A stretch of DNA of 64,000 bases. Origin: Ectobius pallidus. Taxonomy: Eukaryota > Arthropoda > Insecta > Blattodea > Ectobiidae. How positions within the stretch are numbered: the first letter of the stretch is position 1; the number at the start of each line of letters is the position of its first letter. A model generated the notes under the pieces. It was given only the letters and a program-made list of their open reading frames with translations, made no database searches and was not told the origin of the DNA. Below, one piece after another: positions 12,075 to 24,394 of the stretch. The position numbers and the translations under genes are program-made. The stretch is taken from positions 16,578,129 through 16,642,128 of the forward strand of contig CAXKWD010000006.1 of assembly GCA_964059195.1 (NCBI GenBank). Reading direction: 5' to 3'.

Positions 12075-12136
<62 letters not shown>
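12075..12136. repeat. ATA trinucleotide microsatellite
   Basis: About 20 uninterrupted ATA units, inserted in family X copy four at a point where copies two and three read GATTATCCCTCTTC without it. Confidence 0.95.
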
Positions 12137-12540
12137 CCTCTTCGGTGTAGGATGAAAATTTCATATTATGTTTGCGTGCCTTGACATTAAAAACAAATGA
12201 ATCGACCAGCGTGAGCTACAACATTCAAGAGATCGCGATGCTTTTGTGTCGAAGGTATGACTATAATAGCCAAAGCCTAGTGTAATTGATTATTGTATTA
12301 CTGAGAACTCATGCTTCGAAAACGCAAAAAGTACACGTTTTCTGCCCGTTTTTCACTCATAACTCACGAACGAAAGCGAAAATTAAAATTCCTGTTTCGA
12401 GGTGCACATTCCGACCCTTTAGTCCGCCTATGTATAAAACTTCAGATCTCTGCGTTCAGTAGATTTCGCTGGGCATCGCGGACAGACGGAGGACAGACAG
12501 ACAGACGGAGGACAGACACTTCCTTTTATTAATATAGATA

Positions 12541-15500
12541 ATATTACAGTTGCTTATTATTCTACATTTTGCTTAAAACACTGCCCAAAGCCGTAAAGTC
12601 CTATGAGCTTTAAAAATAGAGAGGAAGGCGAAACTAAAATATATAGAAGCTAAGTTGTAATACTGTATAAAAGGTAATTAATGCATACGGTGTGAAGCAA
12701 AGAATAACCTGAACGAGAAGGGAACCAGAGTAAACACGAGTAGCAATTGCTAAACTCTAGAACAAATATTAAAGTGTACACAGCTGAAGGCTGAATGAAT
12801 TATTAAAGTAGACAAACTCTACTAAAATTAGTTAAGCAAAGTGAGTTTCAAAGACCACACAAACGAACCTGAATACTTGAGAGAGATATTAAAATGTCAA
12901 GCACTTCTTGTGACGAGAAACAGGCCCACGCGAGACAAGAATAGAAGACAATACTAAATGACCACTCGCGACGACTGCCGACAAAACAATCCATTAGTCA
13001 GAAACAACCCTACTGGACGCTAGACGAAAAAGCTATTTAAATTAGTGTAATAAGAAAGAGTAGAGTGACAATAATACGGTATTACACCACGCACAAATAG
13101 AAGAAACCAAACAAAGCATCGTAAATAAATAAATAATAATAATAATAAAAATAACATAATAATAATAATAATAAGAAGAAGAAGAAGAATGAGCAATTTA
13201 TAAGTGACTCAGCCATCTCGACGGCCTATTTTTTTTATGTTATGCACCCAAAGTCTACAGTTTCAAAGCTTGTATTTTCAGGGTGAGAAAGAAATATGAC
13301 ATTAGCCCGAAGGACATTTTTCTTCAGATAGTGAATCAAAGTACTTACATATAACGGTATAACGGGCTCAGAATAAAAATGATAGTGGCAACAGTTGAAC
13401 ATTTTATTTCAGTGTGCTAAAGTACTCTGTGGAGAGCTCGAGAGAAAAATGAGGTTTTATTTTTACTGTGATGAAAATTGAATACGTAAATATAAAGAAA
13501 TAGAAACCATATTCCCTGCGTTCTCCAAACAATTAAGAGTACTGTACCAGGTGAAATAAATCTCCTGCTGTAGTCACTTGTACCATACTTTCTTTCTGAG
13601 CCCTCCAGTATTAAGCGCATTATAGGCCTGTAGGCCTATCTGTGTATTGAACTTGTTCTGCTATTTATACTGTTTTAATACGAGATTTAACTAAGGTGAA
13701 GTATTATTTTGCAGAATTATTAAATTAGTTTCAAGCAATATTTTTATTTAGGCTAAGATTAATTATTTGGGACTAGGCTGGATCCTCTCACCTACATCAA
13801 GGATCCTCTCACCTAGAAATATGGTTTTCGTCAATGACATTGTTAGCCCTATTTACTGAAAATGTTAACAAAGTTAGACCGTGTATCTTTTTTGCCAGCT
13901 AAAGTCATTAAATTCGTGGTATTGTGTACTAGGCAACGACCTTCCATGGAATAATCCAACCATACTGAAGGCAGAAAGAATATGCGGTTTTCTGGTTGTG
14001 CAGACGGGTTTCCCACTCAACTATTTTCCTAACGGTTCGGGTACCTGAAACTCGCCCCCACTCTGTACGAATGTCAGTTGCCAAGTGTCGTTATCTTATT
14101 TTCCTCCGATGCACCTGGTTTAGAAGAATACGTCTAGTTTATATTTAAATGCACCTACAACTTGTACAAATTAATTGATATATTCTGATGTGTATTAAAT
14201 GCTGCGTTGTCGCAGAAGTCGCGTAAGTTTATGAAAATAAAGCATATAACGATTTTTTAAAATAATAATTTAATATTATTTCTCGAATTATTAATTTATT
14301 AGTTGCATTAATCTTCTGAAATTTTCCGTTAACTTGAAAAAATGAAGTAAAACCATGGATCTATACTATAGAGACGTAGCAAGGGAAAGGAAAGTGGGGT
14401 GGTCGGTGGACGGATTTGTTTCGAACATTGAAATGGACTGATTGGAAAGATTTCTGAATAGGAGAAAAGTGAGGTCAGGCCGTTTATGCGACTAATCATG
14501 CCTGGTCTTGCAGGGTAGAAAGGAATGGGCACGAACGCAGCAGTCCGTGCAGGTATGGACGTATCTCTAGAGGCTATACAATATATCATGTATTTAACCA
14601 TTACGAACCACCATGCTTGTTCCATGCAGAACCAGATGCAACTAGTCGCACAACCAGGACACACAGTTTGGAAAGATTTACAGTTTGTCTTTCATTTCAA
14701 TAGTTTCGGAAACCCGCCCATCAGATTTATAAAGCTTTGCCAGGTATGGGGGCTCATCCACACCCAGCTGGCAGACCCCTTGGAGTTCCTTATCGTGAAA
14801 TCCCTGCCAGCGGAGGTTCCGGCAGAAGTTCGGATTTTGCATTGAATGGCAACCGTGTAGAAGCAGACGGAAAGTGTGTTGGTGACAGTTCTGGGAGACC
14901 GTCTGACAGCGCTAGGGGTTTGTCAGGTAGGAAGACTCTATCAATCACCTGCCACCTAGGTAGGTAAGCATGCTTACCTGGCGGACGACTATCGATACGA
15001 CTCTGAGTGTAAGACTCAGTTAAGCATTAGATATAAGTTTTCAACTTCAGGCCAGGTTGATGGCAAATGCAACCGTACTAGTCGGTCTGGTTAGAGCAAT
15101 AAGTATTGTGCTGGCTTTCTGTTCGATGGCATTTATGTGTCACAGACAAAAGATGCAGTAAATGCCCGTCGTTATACAACCATAAATTCATCATCATCGA
15201 AAATACTACACATTTCCGATACACGGATACAGCCATAACTAGCAGTACCCACCCATCCCTTGCGTCTTGTACCTTAGCGTGTCTTCATCAAACATCTCAG
15301 TTGGTGTAATCAACTAAAGCTGATCACTAGACCACGCTTCCAATGAATGAATATAATTCCAGGTAGTTGAATTACGAATAGCTTTTCACTGGTTCCAAGA
15401 TCGTTTCCCGGACAATCCAAGTGGAATTTGATAGAAAAAAAAGGTTCGTATGAACAGAACCTCCTAGCGTAATGGGGTTTAGAACTTGGAACCCAAATTG

Positions 15501-15600
15501 AAAGAGCCACTGCGTGGTATAGGTGAAACAGCATGTGTATATGACTGATATGTTGTAATTTGAGGAATTAACATATTCTTATTTTGTCTTCTTTTCTATC
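12541..15600. other. Anonymous AT-rich stretch
   Basis: No recognised gene. Holds an AATA/ATA/GAA simple repeat at about 13120-13190, a short direct repeat GGATCCTCTCACCTA at about 13783 and 13800, and a less AT-rich patch at 14500-14970 with overlapping open frames on both strands that show no domain I recognise. Confidence 0.5.
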
Positions 15601-15609
15601 CTGATACAG

Positions 15610-15722
15610 GTCCATGTGTTGTGGCAGAGAGCATGAGACCTGTGCCTGCCGATATGGAGAAGTTCTACGCATCTCTAGACACAACATATTCTGATCTTGA
15701 TGACAGAAGGCATGGAAGATGA
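15610..15722 (+). pseudogene. Candidate terminal exon or decayed coding remnant
   Basis: A strong pyrimidine tract ending in TACAG (15580-15609) precedes an open frame reading through MRPVPADMEKFYASLDTTY to a TGA at 15720-15722. Shifting by one base in GATGACAGAAGG continues an acidic open frame (TEGMEDEGFIVYEE) to a stop near 15823, and past that stop a lysine-rich run with NTIADFLKRFIQRR reaches 15939. The composition looks like protein, broken by one frameshift and one stop, so this could be a pseudogene or an old transposase-like relic. I cannot identify the protein. No partner exon upstream was found. Confidence 0.3.
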
Positions 15723-15955
15723 AGGCTTCATAGTCTACGAAGAAGTTCATGGTGAAGCATCAATGTCTGCGAACGCGCCCTCCGCTAAAGAATGCATTAT
15801 AGTTGAACCAACTTCGCGGTAAAATACCATTGCGGACTTCCTTAAGAGGTTCATTCAGAGAAGAAAGCCTACCATCCTACACTTTAAAATTAAGATGGAC
15901 TTCAAAAATCTCGATAATTTGCCTAATGATGAAGACTAGAGGCACAATCCCTTAA

Positions 15956-16373
15956 GGGGAGACATACAGCTTTGGGTGAAATTCGTAGGTGAGAAATAGG
16001 TGATATTCAGTATTGTTTTTCCCAGCAATGAATTGTTCTTTAACCTTGCAAACTGACATACTCTTTATTGACTACGTAAACAACTACATACTATTTCCAT
16101 GATTAATTAAACTGTCGCAGTTACGGATAATTATCGTTACAAAATGGCAGACATGTTTCGTGCACTAAAATCCCGTTTCCGTGATAATTTCCACAAATGG
16201 CAAATTCTTTTTTCTACCTAATTTCAAACATCATATGAACAACATCATCTGCAATCTTTGGCATATCTACAGCACAAGTATTTGGTTGTAGAGCAATTCA
16301 TTGCTGAGAAAATAAATAATTAAATTCACCTATTTCTCACCTATGAATTTCACCCAAAGCTGTATGTCCCCAC
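15956..16373. mobile_element. TTAA-target MITE, 418 bp (Kolobok- or piggyBac-like)
   Basis: TTAA flanks both ends (15952-15955 and 16374-16377). The terminal inverted repeats are about 50 bp and nearly identical; both share GACATACAGCTTTGGGTGAA, with GGGGA versus GTGGG at the very tips. No ORF. TTAA duplication is shared by Kolobok and piggyBac; the purine-rich tip favours Kolobok, as an inference. Confidence 0.8.
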
Positions 16374-16377
16374 TTAA

Positions 16378-17794
16378 AAGTTATATCACTTTTGGGCTAT
16401 TTACGGACTGAACTATATATTTATCTCAATCCCTGCTTTTATAGGAAACAAAACTAACGTGCTACTCATGTTTCGTCTCTTCAGTGTTTTAGTGACTGGG
16501 GAAGCTATAAACAAATAGTTGTGAACTTTAACATATATCTTGACCTAATGGTACAAGCTATTTCGCAATATCGTGCTATCGGAACTAAGAAAAATAGTTT
16601 CCATTCATTTTTCAGAAACCATGTAACCTAGATTCTTTTTTGTTAAAATGGAATTAATTTGTAAGCATTGCTCTCGAATATTGTTATAACACAGGAATTG
16701 TCGATTAGTTTCTTATTCGTTTTCACATAATAATATTTATTTCTCGATAATGTTTCCATCACTTTTTGTAATTGAAAACATGACGTGGTAGGTATATAAA
16801 TCATAAAAAAGCCTAGTGTTAAGATATCATAAAACCGTACGGGATCCCTCAAACTTTATGTTTTACGTGAGACTTGCTAAATTTCTTGGGAATGCTGCAG
16901 GAGTGTCTGCATGTCTCCTTGTCACAGTCACAGCTGTCGCTTAAGCTTAGAAAATATGTTAATGAAGACATGTAACAGAAGAGATTTGGAAGGTAAACAT
17001 ATAGACCTGGCACACAAGAGATAGGTAGAACTTGAATATTGATGAGACTGCTAAGAATTAGCATACGTTCATTGCAACTGGCGCTTTCCACACGTCTTCT
17101 GATTTCCATTCAAATCTACCTGATACCTCTAGTAGCACAGTTCCATGACAGTTTGATGGTTTAGAGAGATGATTGCTTTGTAATGAGAGCTTTCACTACA
17201 TTGATATTATTATACAAATAATTATAAAGGTTGACTTAAAGAAAAATTGTCACCTGAATAACCTTATAATCTTATACAAGGACTTTAGGAAACTGAAAAT
17301 AAAACAAATTTATAAATTAACTTTTAGAGAATCCGGACTTCGAGTTATATTTATTATGATTATTTAGCAAATTAAGCATGTAATATCCTCAGACCTAAGT
17401 ATATATTAAATCACTAGCTATTGTTATAAATGAGAAAATTTAAAAATACTAGACTTATCTGTGTCAAACTACAGGCCCGAATCAGTACAAAATCTTCTAT
17501 TTAGATTTCCAAACAAAAACTAAAAAGATCACTATCCGAGCCAAATTATTGTATATTATGGAATTCTGACACACAATAAAGTGATTTGATTTTGCTTCGG
17601 AACGTAAATATGTTTTAATAACGATGAGGGAATCAGAAGTGATATAGAAGATATTTACACACACCAATTTCTATGTTTTATGTTTGTGTAATAACAATGT
17701 CAGATATAATGAAACTTCCTTATACCAGAAATATTAAAATTTACAGGAAGTTCAATTTGGAACAACTTTTACTACACTGTTACAACATTACATG
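16378..17794. other. Anonymous AT-rich stretch
   Basis: I see no recognisable gene or terminal repeats. A minus-strand open frame of 86 codons at 16849-17109 is cysteine-containing but matches nothing I know. Confidence 0.4.
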
Positions 17795-17796
17795 TA

Positions 17797-20125
17797 TGGG
17801 CCATTCCAATAAAATTGTCGTTTTGCCTCCTCAACAGGATCCCCAGATATATAATTCAACTTTGGTTTTTTTAACGACTTGTTTTCCATGACATCATACC
17901 AGTATTGTTCTTAGTGTTTCAGAAACTCACTAGGAGAGCAGTTTATACACCTTTGAGCCGAATTCACGGCTCAGATTGTATATGAGTTTTTGAAGTTGGT
18001 GGAATTTATTGACTTTGTAATGAGTGTTACCACGTTATATGTCCTATTTCAACATGTTGTTCTCAGTTCTTTGAAATATTTTTAATATGAATTATTCTCA
18101 TAGTTGATAAAAAAAACTTTTTAATGTACGGGAATACTTTCAATGCCGTTCTGATATTTTAAATTAATTTTTAATATTCCAACTGATAGTTTAATTGTAT
18201 TTTGAGTAAATTGTATTATAATAGTTATTGTAAAATTTATTTTGAAAATGTTTACAAGTTTACAAGTTTAATGTAGCAATACCTTTGTCTTGAAATACCG
18301 GAGACACGAATGAAAATAGTTTACAAAAGGCGTGACACCGCATTTAAGTAAGGAGTGTTACCCAAACAAATTTTCCTCAATCTTGTTTTTACTTTTTTTA
18401 ATATACACCAGCTTTTTGGCAAACTTTCAGTATCTCATCACAAGAAAACTATAAGAACGTGGGTAAAAGTACGGAGTGTGACTGTCTCACCTCATATTTT
18501 GCATTCAACATTTGGCTTTTTGACCTGAAAATACCCAAAATTAATCTTCATTCGCGGATGAATGTTACCTCAACATTCAAATTGGCAATTAAGAGTTGGG
18601 GAAGAGAATAATGTAAAGGAGATGAAGTATTGTTTCATCTTCTTCCCCTACGACCAATTTCCGACCAGACATCGAGGAGGGAGGACGGCAAGAAGCCAAA
18701 AAAGTGGTGCGTATTCTTATTTATGGTAAAGAGTGTTACCAATGTTTTGGGCTTCTAATTTATATTTTTCTGCATGTTTTAATTATTCTGATTGCCATAT
18801 GAATGGAGCATGTTAAAAAATTGATGTAGCGGTTAAATTTGAATAGACTTCTGTCAAAATGAAAAACATTGTAAAATTGTTTGTTGGGAGGAATGTTATC
18901 AGTAATTAGTGTTATTGCTACCCAGCTCTTTCCAAATAGCATTTATTTGTTGGTGCAGCCTGAAGACTGCAAATAGAAGTTAACTGAGAAAATATACTTC
19001 TAAGTCAATATGTGATAGAAAGTTCTTAAAGCTACTTACTCAATTGTAAGATTACATTGGATTTTACACTGATTATTTAGCTTGAAATGTGCCTTAATGG
19101 AAAATTGAAAAAACTCAAGACTGACCAAGTTTCAAGGTATTCAATTATTTCAAACCTGTGACGTATTTGTATAAGACTTTTGCTTTTAATTGAATTTTCA
19201 TGTGGTGCATTTGTCGAATACTGCTGCTTATTTCTCTGTTAAATTTCAAAGTTTATTGAACCCGATGTTCCTTCCTTATTCCATCTAGTGTATAAGTAGG
19301 GACTATACATACGGTAATAAACAATTCACACGAAGAGGCTGAAAACTATTTTATTTTGTGTAATTTGTACTTTTTCACATTTAATCAAATAGAAATTGTT
19401 TTGAGTTCACATGCATGGTTACATGATTTATGTCTGTCCTCTTTCCAGTATCAGCTGCCTCGTCTCCAGACAGGCACGATCATGTCATTTTCAGAGTGTG
19501 CCTAAAGAATAAAGCCAACAGAAGAGCACGTTTGAGTCGAATTAAATAAAATTGATTTGAGTAGCACTCATTAAACTTTGGAGAATTTTTTAAGTTTGGC
19601 TCATTATGAACAACAATATTATCATAAGATGAATATCATAATTATTTAATAGTGGTAACAAAGTTCAGTTCATGGGATGAGATGCTGAAGGGTTGCCAAA
19701 AAGCTAGTGTATATTAAAAACCTTTGAATGTAAGATTGAAGAAAATTTGTTTGAGTAACACTCCTTAAGAAATTGCTGTGTCACGCCTTTTGTGAACAAT
19801 TTTCATTCGTCTCCGGCATTTCAAGAAAAAGGTATCGCTACCTTACAACAGCTCAGTCCATTTCTTTTTCAAAAACCTGAAAACAACTTGTTGAAAAGGA
19901 CATGCAAAATGGTAACACTCAATACAAAATCAATACGTTCCACCAACTTCAAAAACTCATATACAATCAAACAACGAAAAAACTCATGATTTCTATGCAG
20001 TTTCGTAAACTACAATAGTGGTATGATGCCATGGAAAACCAGTCGTTCAAAAAAACGGAAGTTCAATTATCGAACTGGGGATCCTGTCGAGGAGGCAAAA
20101 CGGCGATTTTTCTGAGAATGATCCA
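17797..20125. mobile_element. 2.3-kb DNA element with very long imperfect terminal inverted repeats
   Basis: The left arm (17797 to about 18400) and right arm (about 19690 to 20125) are inverted copies over several hundred bases. Landmarks include CGTTTTGCCTCCTC near the ends, GTATATGAGTTTTTGAAG, and AAAGGCGTGACAC near the inner limits. Outer tips read TGGGCCATTC and TGGATCATTC (inverse), each next to TA. That would fit a TA target (Tc1/mariner type), but the tips are diverged and no transposase ORF remains. The centre (18400-19690) is AT-rich and non-coding. Confidence 0.65.
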
Positions 20126-20650
20126 TATAATACACGTTATACAACGCTTTTATACCCCTCGCAGGAAAAATATGAAGCTTTGTTTCGTAACCAGACTCTC
20201 AAGGATTGGAATGAACCAGAGGCTTTTCCGAGAAGTGAAAGGCGTTTAAAAATAGACTGAAAACGCTCCACAATAGTTAACAGACTCGGTGATACGGAAG
20301 TGACGTATAGTGACAGTGAAAAAAGACTTAGGTTGTAAGAATGTTATATAAGTGCATTCCTATCATTGAATAAATGTTAAGAATCGAATAGTATTAAGGT
20401 AACTTATGGTGTATGGTTTAAGGTTAATACACTTTTCTAAGCGCAATTCTAGTTAATAATTATTCATTCATATACGAAGAATTACAAAGACCATTCAAAT
20501 CATACGCCGCCTGTTTGATATTGACCAATAACGTTTAGGAATTCCTCGGATATAGACCAATCACGGCCGTTTATCTTACAATATTCTTGTAGGAATCGCG
20601 AGGATGGCATTTTATCGGGATAAAGCCGTCTGCTGCTCGTTACTGGAGAC
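20126..20650. other. No feature recognised
   Basis: AT-rich sequence between the long-TIR element and the direct duplication; no ORF, tRNA-like fold or repeat end that I can support. Confidence 0.4.
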
Positions 20651-20651
20651 G

Positions 20652-21005
20652 CAAGTATCAGTGTGCAGTGATTAATAGTCAGATGTTGCCACTAAGCGGC
20701 ACGAAAACAAATTATTTTATAAAACATAACTAAATTGGAAATTGAAATAATAGAAATGTGCTTCGATTAAAAACCCAATTTCAAGCCAGTTCGTGTGCTT
20801 TGATACGGTTCTGCTGTTAGCTTACCTGAATGAAGTTAACTATGTCTTATATGCACCATTTGTAGCACTTAATTACAGCATGGTAGCTCGAATCGATTCG
20901 TGGATGGTTGATTCACAGTACGCCGTGATTTCACAACTGTTAGCTTTGTTTTTATACAACAAAGCACGAAAATAATTATTACTATTTATATAATCCGTTA
21001 CACAT
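20652..21005 (+). repeat. Left copy of a diverged direct duplication
   Basis: Matches 22226-22600 in the same orientation over about 350 bp, with landmarks GTGTGCAGTGATTAATA, TTCTGCTGTTAGCTTACCT and TTTTATACAACAAAGCACG. Divergence is substantial. The unit spacing of about 1.57 kb could reflect an old tandem duplication or two insertions of one repeat. Confidence 0.65.
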
Positions 21006-21021
21006 TATTCATGGAATAGTC

Positions 21022-21390
21022 TTAATAAATCCAACTCGAGTTGACGAGTTGCATCAGATAAATTCGCTCCTGCTGCGCAGTGTCATAATTGGTTATGAGA
21101 GAACATAACGTATAGAGATTGTTTCTTGTATTCTTCACACTTAATGTTGTGGGACCAGCACATATAATACTTTCTAAGCGTATTGTTTCAAAAAAGTTAT
21201 CAGGACAAATTATGGTTTCACCCGGAGACCAGAGATGTAGTGCCGAAACCCGCAGACTCAGGGCGAAAGCCGAAGAGGTAACAACCCTAGAAGCGTTTGA
21301 TATCCATGTTTCGAAACTAATTGTGGAATTTATAATCACTTGCCAGGTATAGGAGCGTAGCGATTTGGAAACTGCGTTAACACATGACAT
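21022..21390 (-). other. Unassigned open frame, 122 codons, open on both strands
   Basis: Minus-strand frame of 122 codons with an overlapping 77-codon plus-strand frame at 21119-21352. No domain recognised; the region is somewhat less AT-rich than its neighbours. Listed only because it lies inside a 1.2-kb spacer with nothing else in it; I do not claim it is a gene. Confidence 0.15.
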
Positions 21391-22225
21391 CAGGCTAAAT
21401 TGGCTTACATAATGACGAAAAAGTCAATACAAATTTTTAATAGTTGCATTTGTTGTGCCATTTATGAGGAATATTAAACATCTTCTTAGAATCATCTCGT
21501 GTTACTATTGTAAGAGATTATCTTAAGCTTAATAATACTGTATTATTCAAAGTGGAAGTAGGCAATAGTGATGTGGTATGATGGCAGCATGGGCTATCTT
21601 GTGTTAACCTCCTTCTGCCAAGAATTCCTTCGACAAAGATCGAAGGAAACACAGCGTGTTGAATAAGACAGCAGGATCCGGTCTACTTCAAATAAGTTGT
21701 AGGTGACAGCCCTTTACAAATTATTTACCAGACAGCTGGCAGCGATTTATAGATATGGCGGCAAACCTTCCACAATATGCGTAATTACCCTGACATAAGT
21801 CGTTTCACAATTATCATAAACACCACGCCGACTCGTTCTAAAACTTGCATAATATCAGCATTTTAATACGAAGAGATTAGAAGGACTGTGAATAACATTG
21901 TTAAACGCTTCAATGTATTCCATTCAGTGGAAAGTTGTGAAAGTTTTCATGTTCTGTGCTGTTACATCCAAGAGAGAAGAAAGCGATGTTTCTCAGTGGA
22001 AGTTTTAAACTTCATTTCGAATTCGCACCACATGGTGCTGATCCCATACCTTTTTCCCTCACTTGCTAAACCGAATTAATTCCGAAACCTCATTTAATTA
22101 CACTGTTCGTTTCCACGGGCTACATACATTTACCAAGCTTCCTTCTGTTGTCCCTCATCTTCTTAGAATCACTCTGATAAATAGAGATAATGCTAATCTT
22201 AGCTAGTGGTGATAAGGTGCAAGTA

Positions 22226-22600
22226 AGGACAAGTAAGCATTAGTGTGCAGTGATTAATACGTCGCATTATGTCATTAGCACGAAAACAGATTATTTTATA
22301 CAGCATAAATTGTTTAGAAATTGAAATAATAGAAATGTACATTGGTTAAAAACACTATTTCGATTCGGTACAAGCTAGTTTCTTGTGATTTTATACTGTT
22401 CTGCTGTTAGCTTACCTAAATGAAGTTAGCTACGTCTTATATACACCACTGGTAGCACTGGTGACAATATAGTAACTCGAGTCGATTCATGGATGGTTGA
22501 TTCATAGTAGGCCATGATATCACAGCCGTTAGTTTTGCTTTTATACAACAAAGCACGCAAGTAAATATTATTCGTATAATCCGTTACAGTATCTATCGAT
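22226..22600 (+). repeat. Right copy of a diverged direct duplication
   Basis: Partner of 20652-21005; see that entry. The sequence between the two copies (21006-22225) has no recognised feature. Confidence 0.65.
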
Positions 22601-24386
22601 AAACTCGTCAATTCTCGTGGGAATACCTTTTGACAAATTCACCGTGGATCACAGAAACAAACGTATCGTAACTTATTTCTAAGCTAATGCCAAGAGGAAA
22701 ACTTCAAAAAGGAGCCCATGAATGGTTGAGAAAGCACTGTGTAGACATCTTAGCTTTATTTATACATGTTCAACAAAGAGATCATATCCATACAAAGGCT
22801 CTTTGATGTCTCAAGGGTTCGATGAAACAGAATTGACTGAACACATCTTAGCATATCCACATTATACCTGATGTGGGTTGTCATGCAGCATTTCTTCCTC
22901 AAAGGCAACACATCCGCATGCAACCGTCGCGAACTGCTCAAGTATTTTCGCTGTGATCAACAAAATTTATTTCGTTTCATGTTGAGAACTAAATGACAGA
23001 TAAAGTGAGCTCGAAAAATATTGACGTGCAGACGTCTTTAAAATCGGGAGTCACTAACCAAAACCGCGTGTAACGGAAATACATTAAGTATGCACAAATG
23101 ATTAGTAAATTTATTAAGTCACGCCTTGTCTTAGATGCACAAATTAGGGAAAGCGTGTTACATTATAGTTATGCTGATTTTAAAATATTAACAAAATAGT
23201 TGGTTATAACCTGCTAAAAGCGAGAGTGTATACTGTTTTTTTACCATTCATTGTAAACATGAAAACAACACAAGCTTCTTTGTGTATAAACGGATAATTT
23301 AATTGTGATTAGCTTAGTTTTTAAGGTATCCATCAACTCTAATTATAAAAAAAATTACAATTTCCTCTTCATCACTTTAAAAATTTTATCACGTGTTATT
23401 TATCATATAATATAAGGGTTGCTATAATAAAAACTAAAAATTTAGGGGCACCAAGGGAAGATTTTCTCAAAAAAATTATATATTTTTTTCGGCAAGCATA
23501 TCTCCACTTCCAATTAAGCTAGAACAGTAATTCTTACACTAAAATGTTCCCCATTTCATAGATATATCTACAGACTAGCATCATCTTTGTAATGCTTATC
23601 AAAGGTAGTTTTTTTATTTTCCCTGAAGCCTAAAAAATAATTAGTCTATTTTTCCTTTGATAATGGGCCTGGATCCTTACCATAGGCCCATTTATTTGAT
23701 TCTAGTATACAGACTAGTTTAAGCCGAAAGTTAAGAAATACTGAAAATTTTGAAATAAGAGAAAAATGAAGTTAACATTTGGGTAATCCTATATTTGGAA
23801 CATTTCTCAACTCGTAGGTGGACACGCCTGTTCAATCAATAATAGAGAAAACCCAAACATGCTATATATATTTGAAAACTGCAGAAATCAAGGTTTCTAA
23901 TGAGACAAAGAAAAAACAGATTTTTTTGTGAAAAATTCTGATTTTAGGGGTAGATGAAGACCTGTGGTGGAAAAATAAACATTTGCATGGAAAACAGCTA
24001 TTTAGTGTGTAGTAGAATCTGTACAATACCATTGATAATAATTTGCACAGGAGATGAGCGGAAGTAATGTTGAGTCTTGCTGCATCATTCATCCCTGTCA
24101 TCTCATTCCAACTTCCCACATCCGTTCACATCTCACCTTATTCAAGGCGTTAATGTTCATTTATAGGAAGAAGGCTCACTTCTCCATGTCCTGGTTACTC
24201 ACGAAACAGACGCAGAAACACGCATAACTTGAGCACAGGCCTAGCAATTAGCATTCTCAAGCTGGATGCCTGTGTTAATTTGTCTTCGTCACACTTTGCT
24301 GTATCGACAGCTGGGAAAAGTTTTACCCAATAAATGTTCAGATTCGATATTTAACGAGAAACAAGATCAACCAACACTTATTGATG
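22601..24386. other. Anonymous AT-rich stretch
   Basis: Runs of A and T and short open frames only. A small imperfect palindrome around GGGCCTGGATCC...GGCCCATT lies at 23664-23694. I see no gene. Confidence 0.4.
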
Positions 24387-24394
24387 GTGATGAT

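Larger units (their letters stand above)
9570..12540 (+). repeat. Head-to-tail array of four copies of family X
   Basis: Copies at about 9570-10086, 10087-10428 (3' truncated), 10429-11040 and 11041-12540. Each starts in a GC-rich palindromic head (CCCGCGGCTTCGCCCGCG or part of it) and, when complete, ends in GACAGACAGACAAAC followed by an A/T-rich tail. A GC palindromic head with a GACA-type microsatellite tail recalls invertebrate LINE-derived or SINE-like repeats, but I cannot name the family. Copy four is interrupted by a LINE fragment and a trinucleotide microsatellite. A diverged solitary copy lies at 30.8-31.2 kb. Confidence 0.75.

Noticed and set aside
14329..14967. Cluster of overlapping frames at 14.3-15.0 kb as a host exon
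   Set aside because: Frames overlap on both strands, have no known domain and no consistent splice sites.
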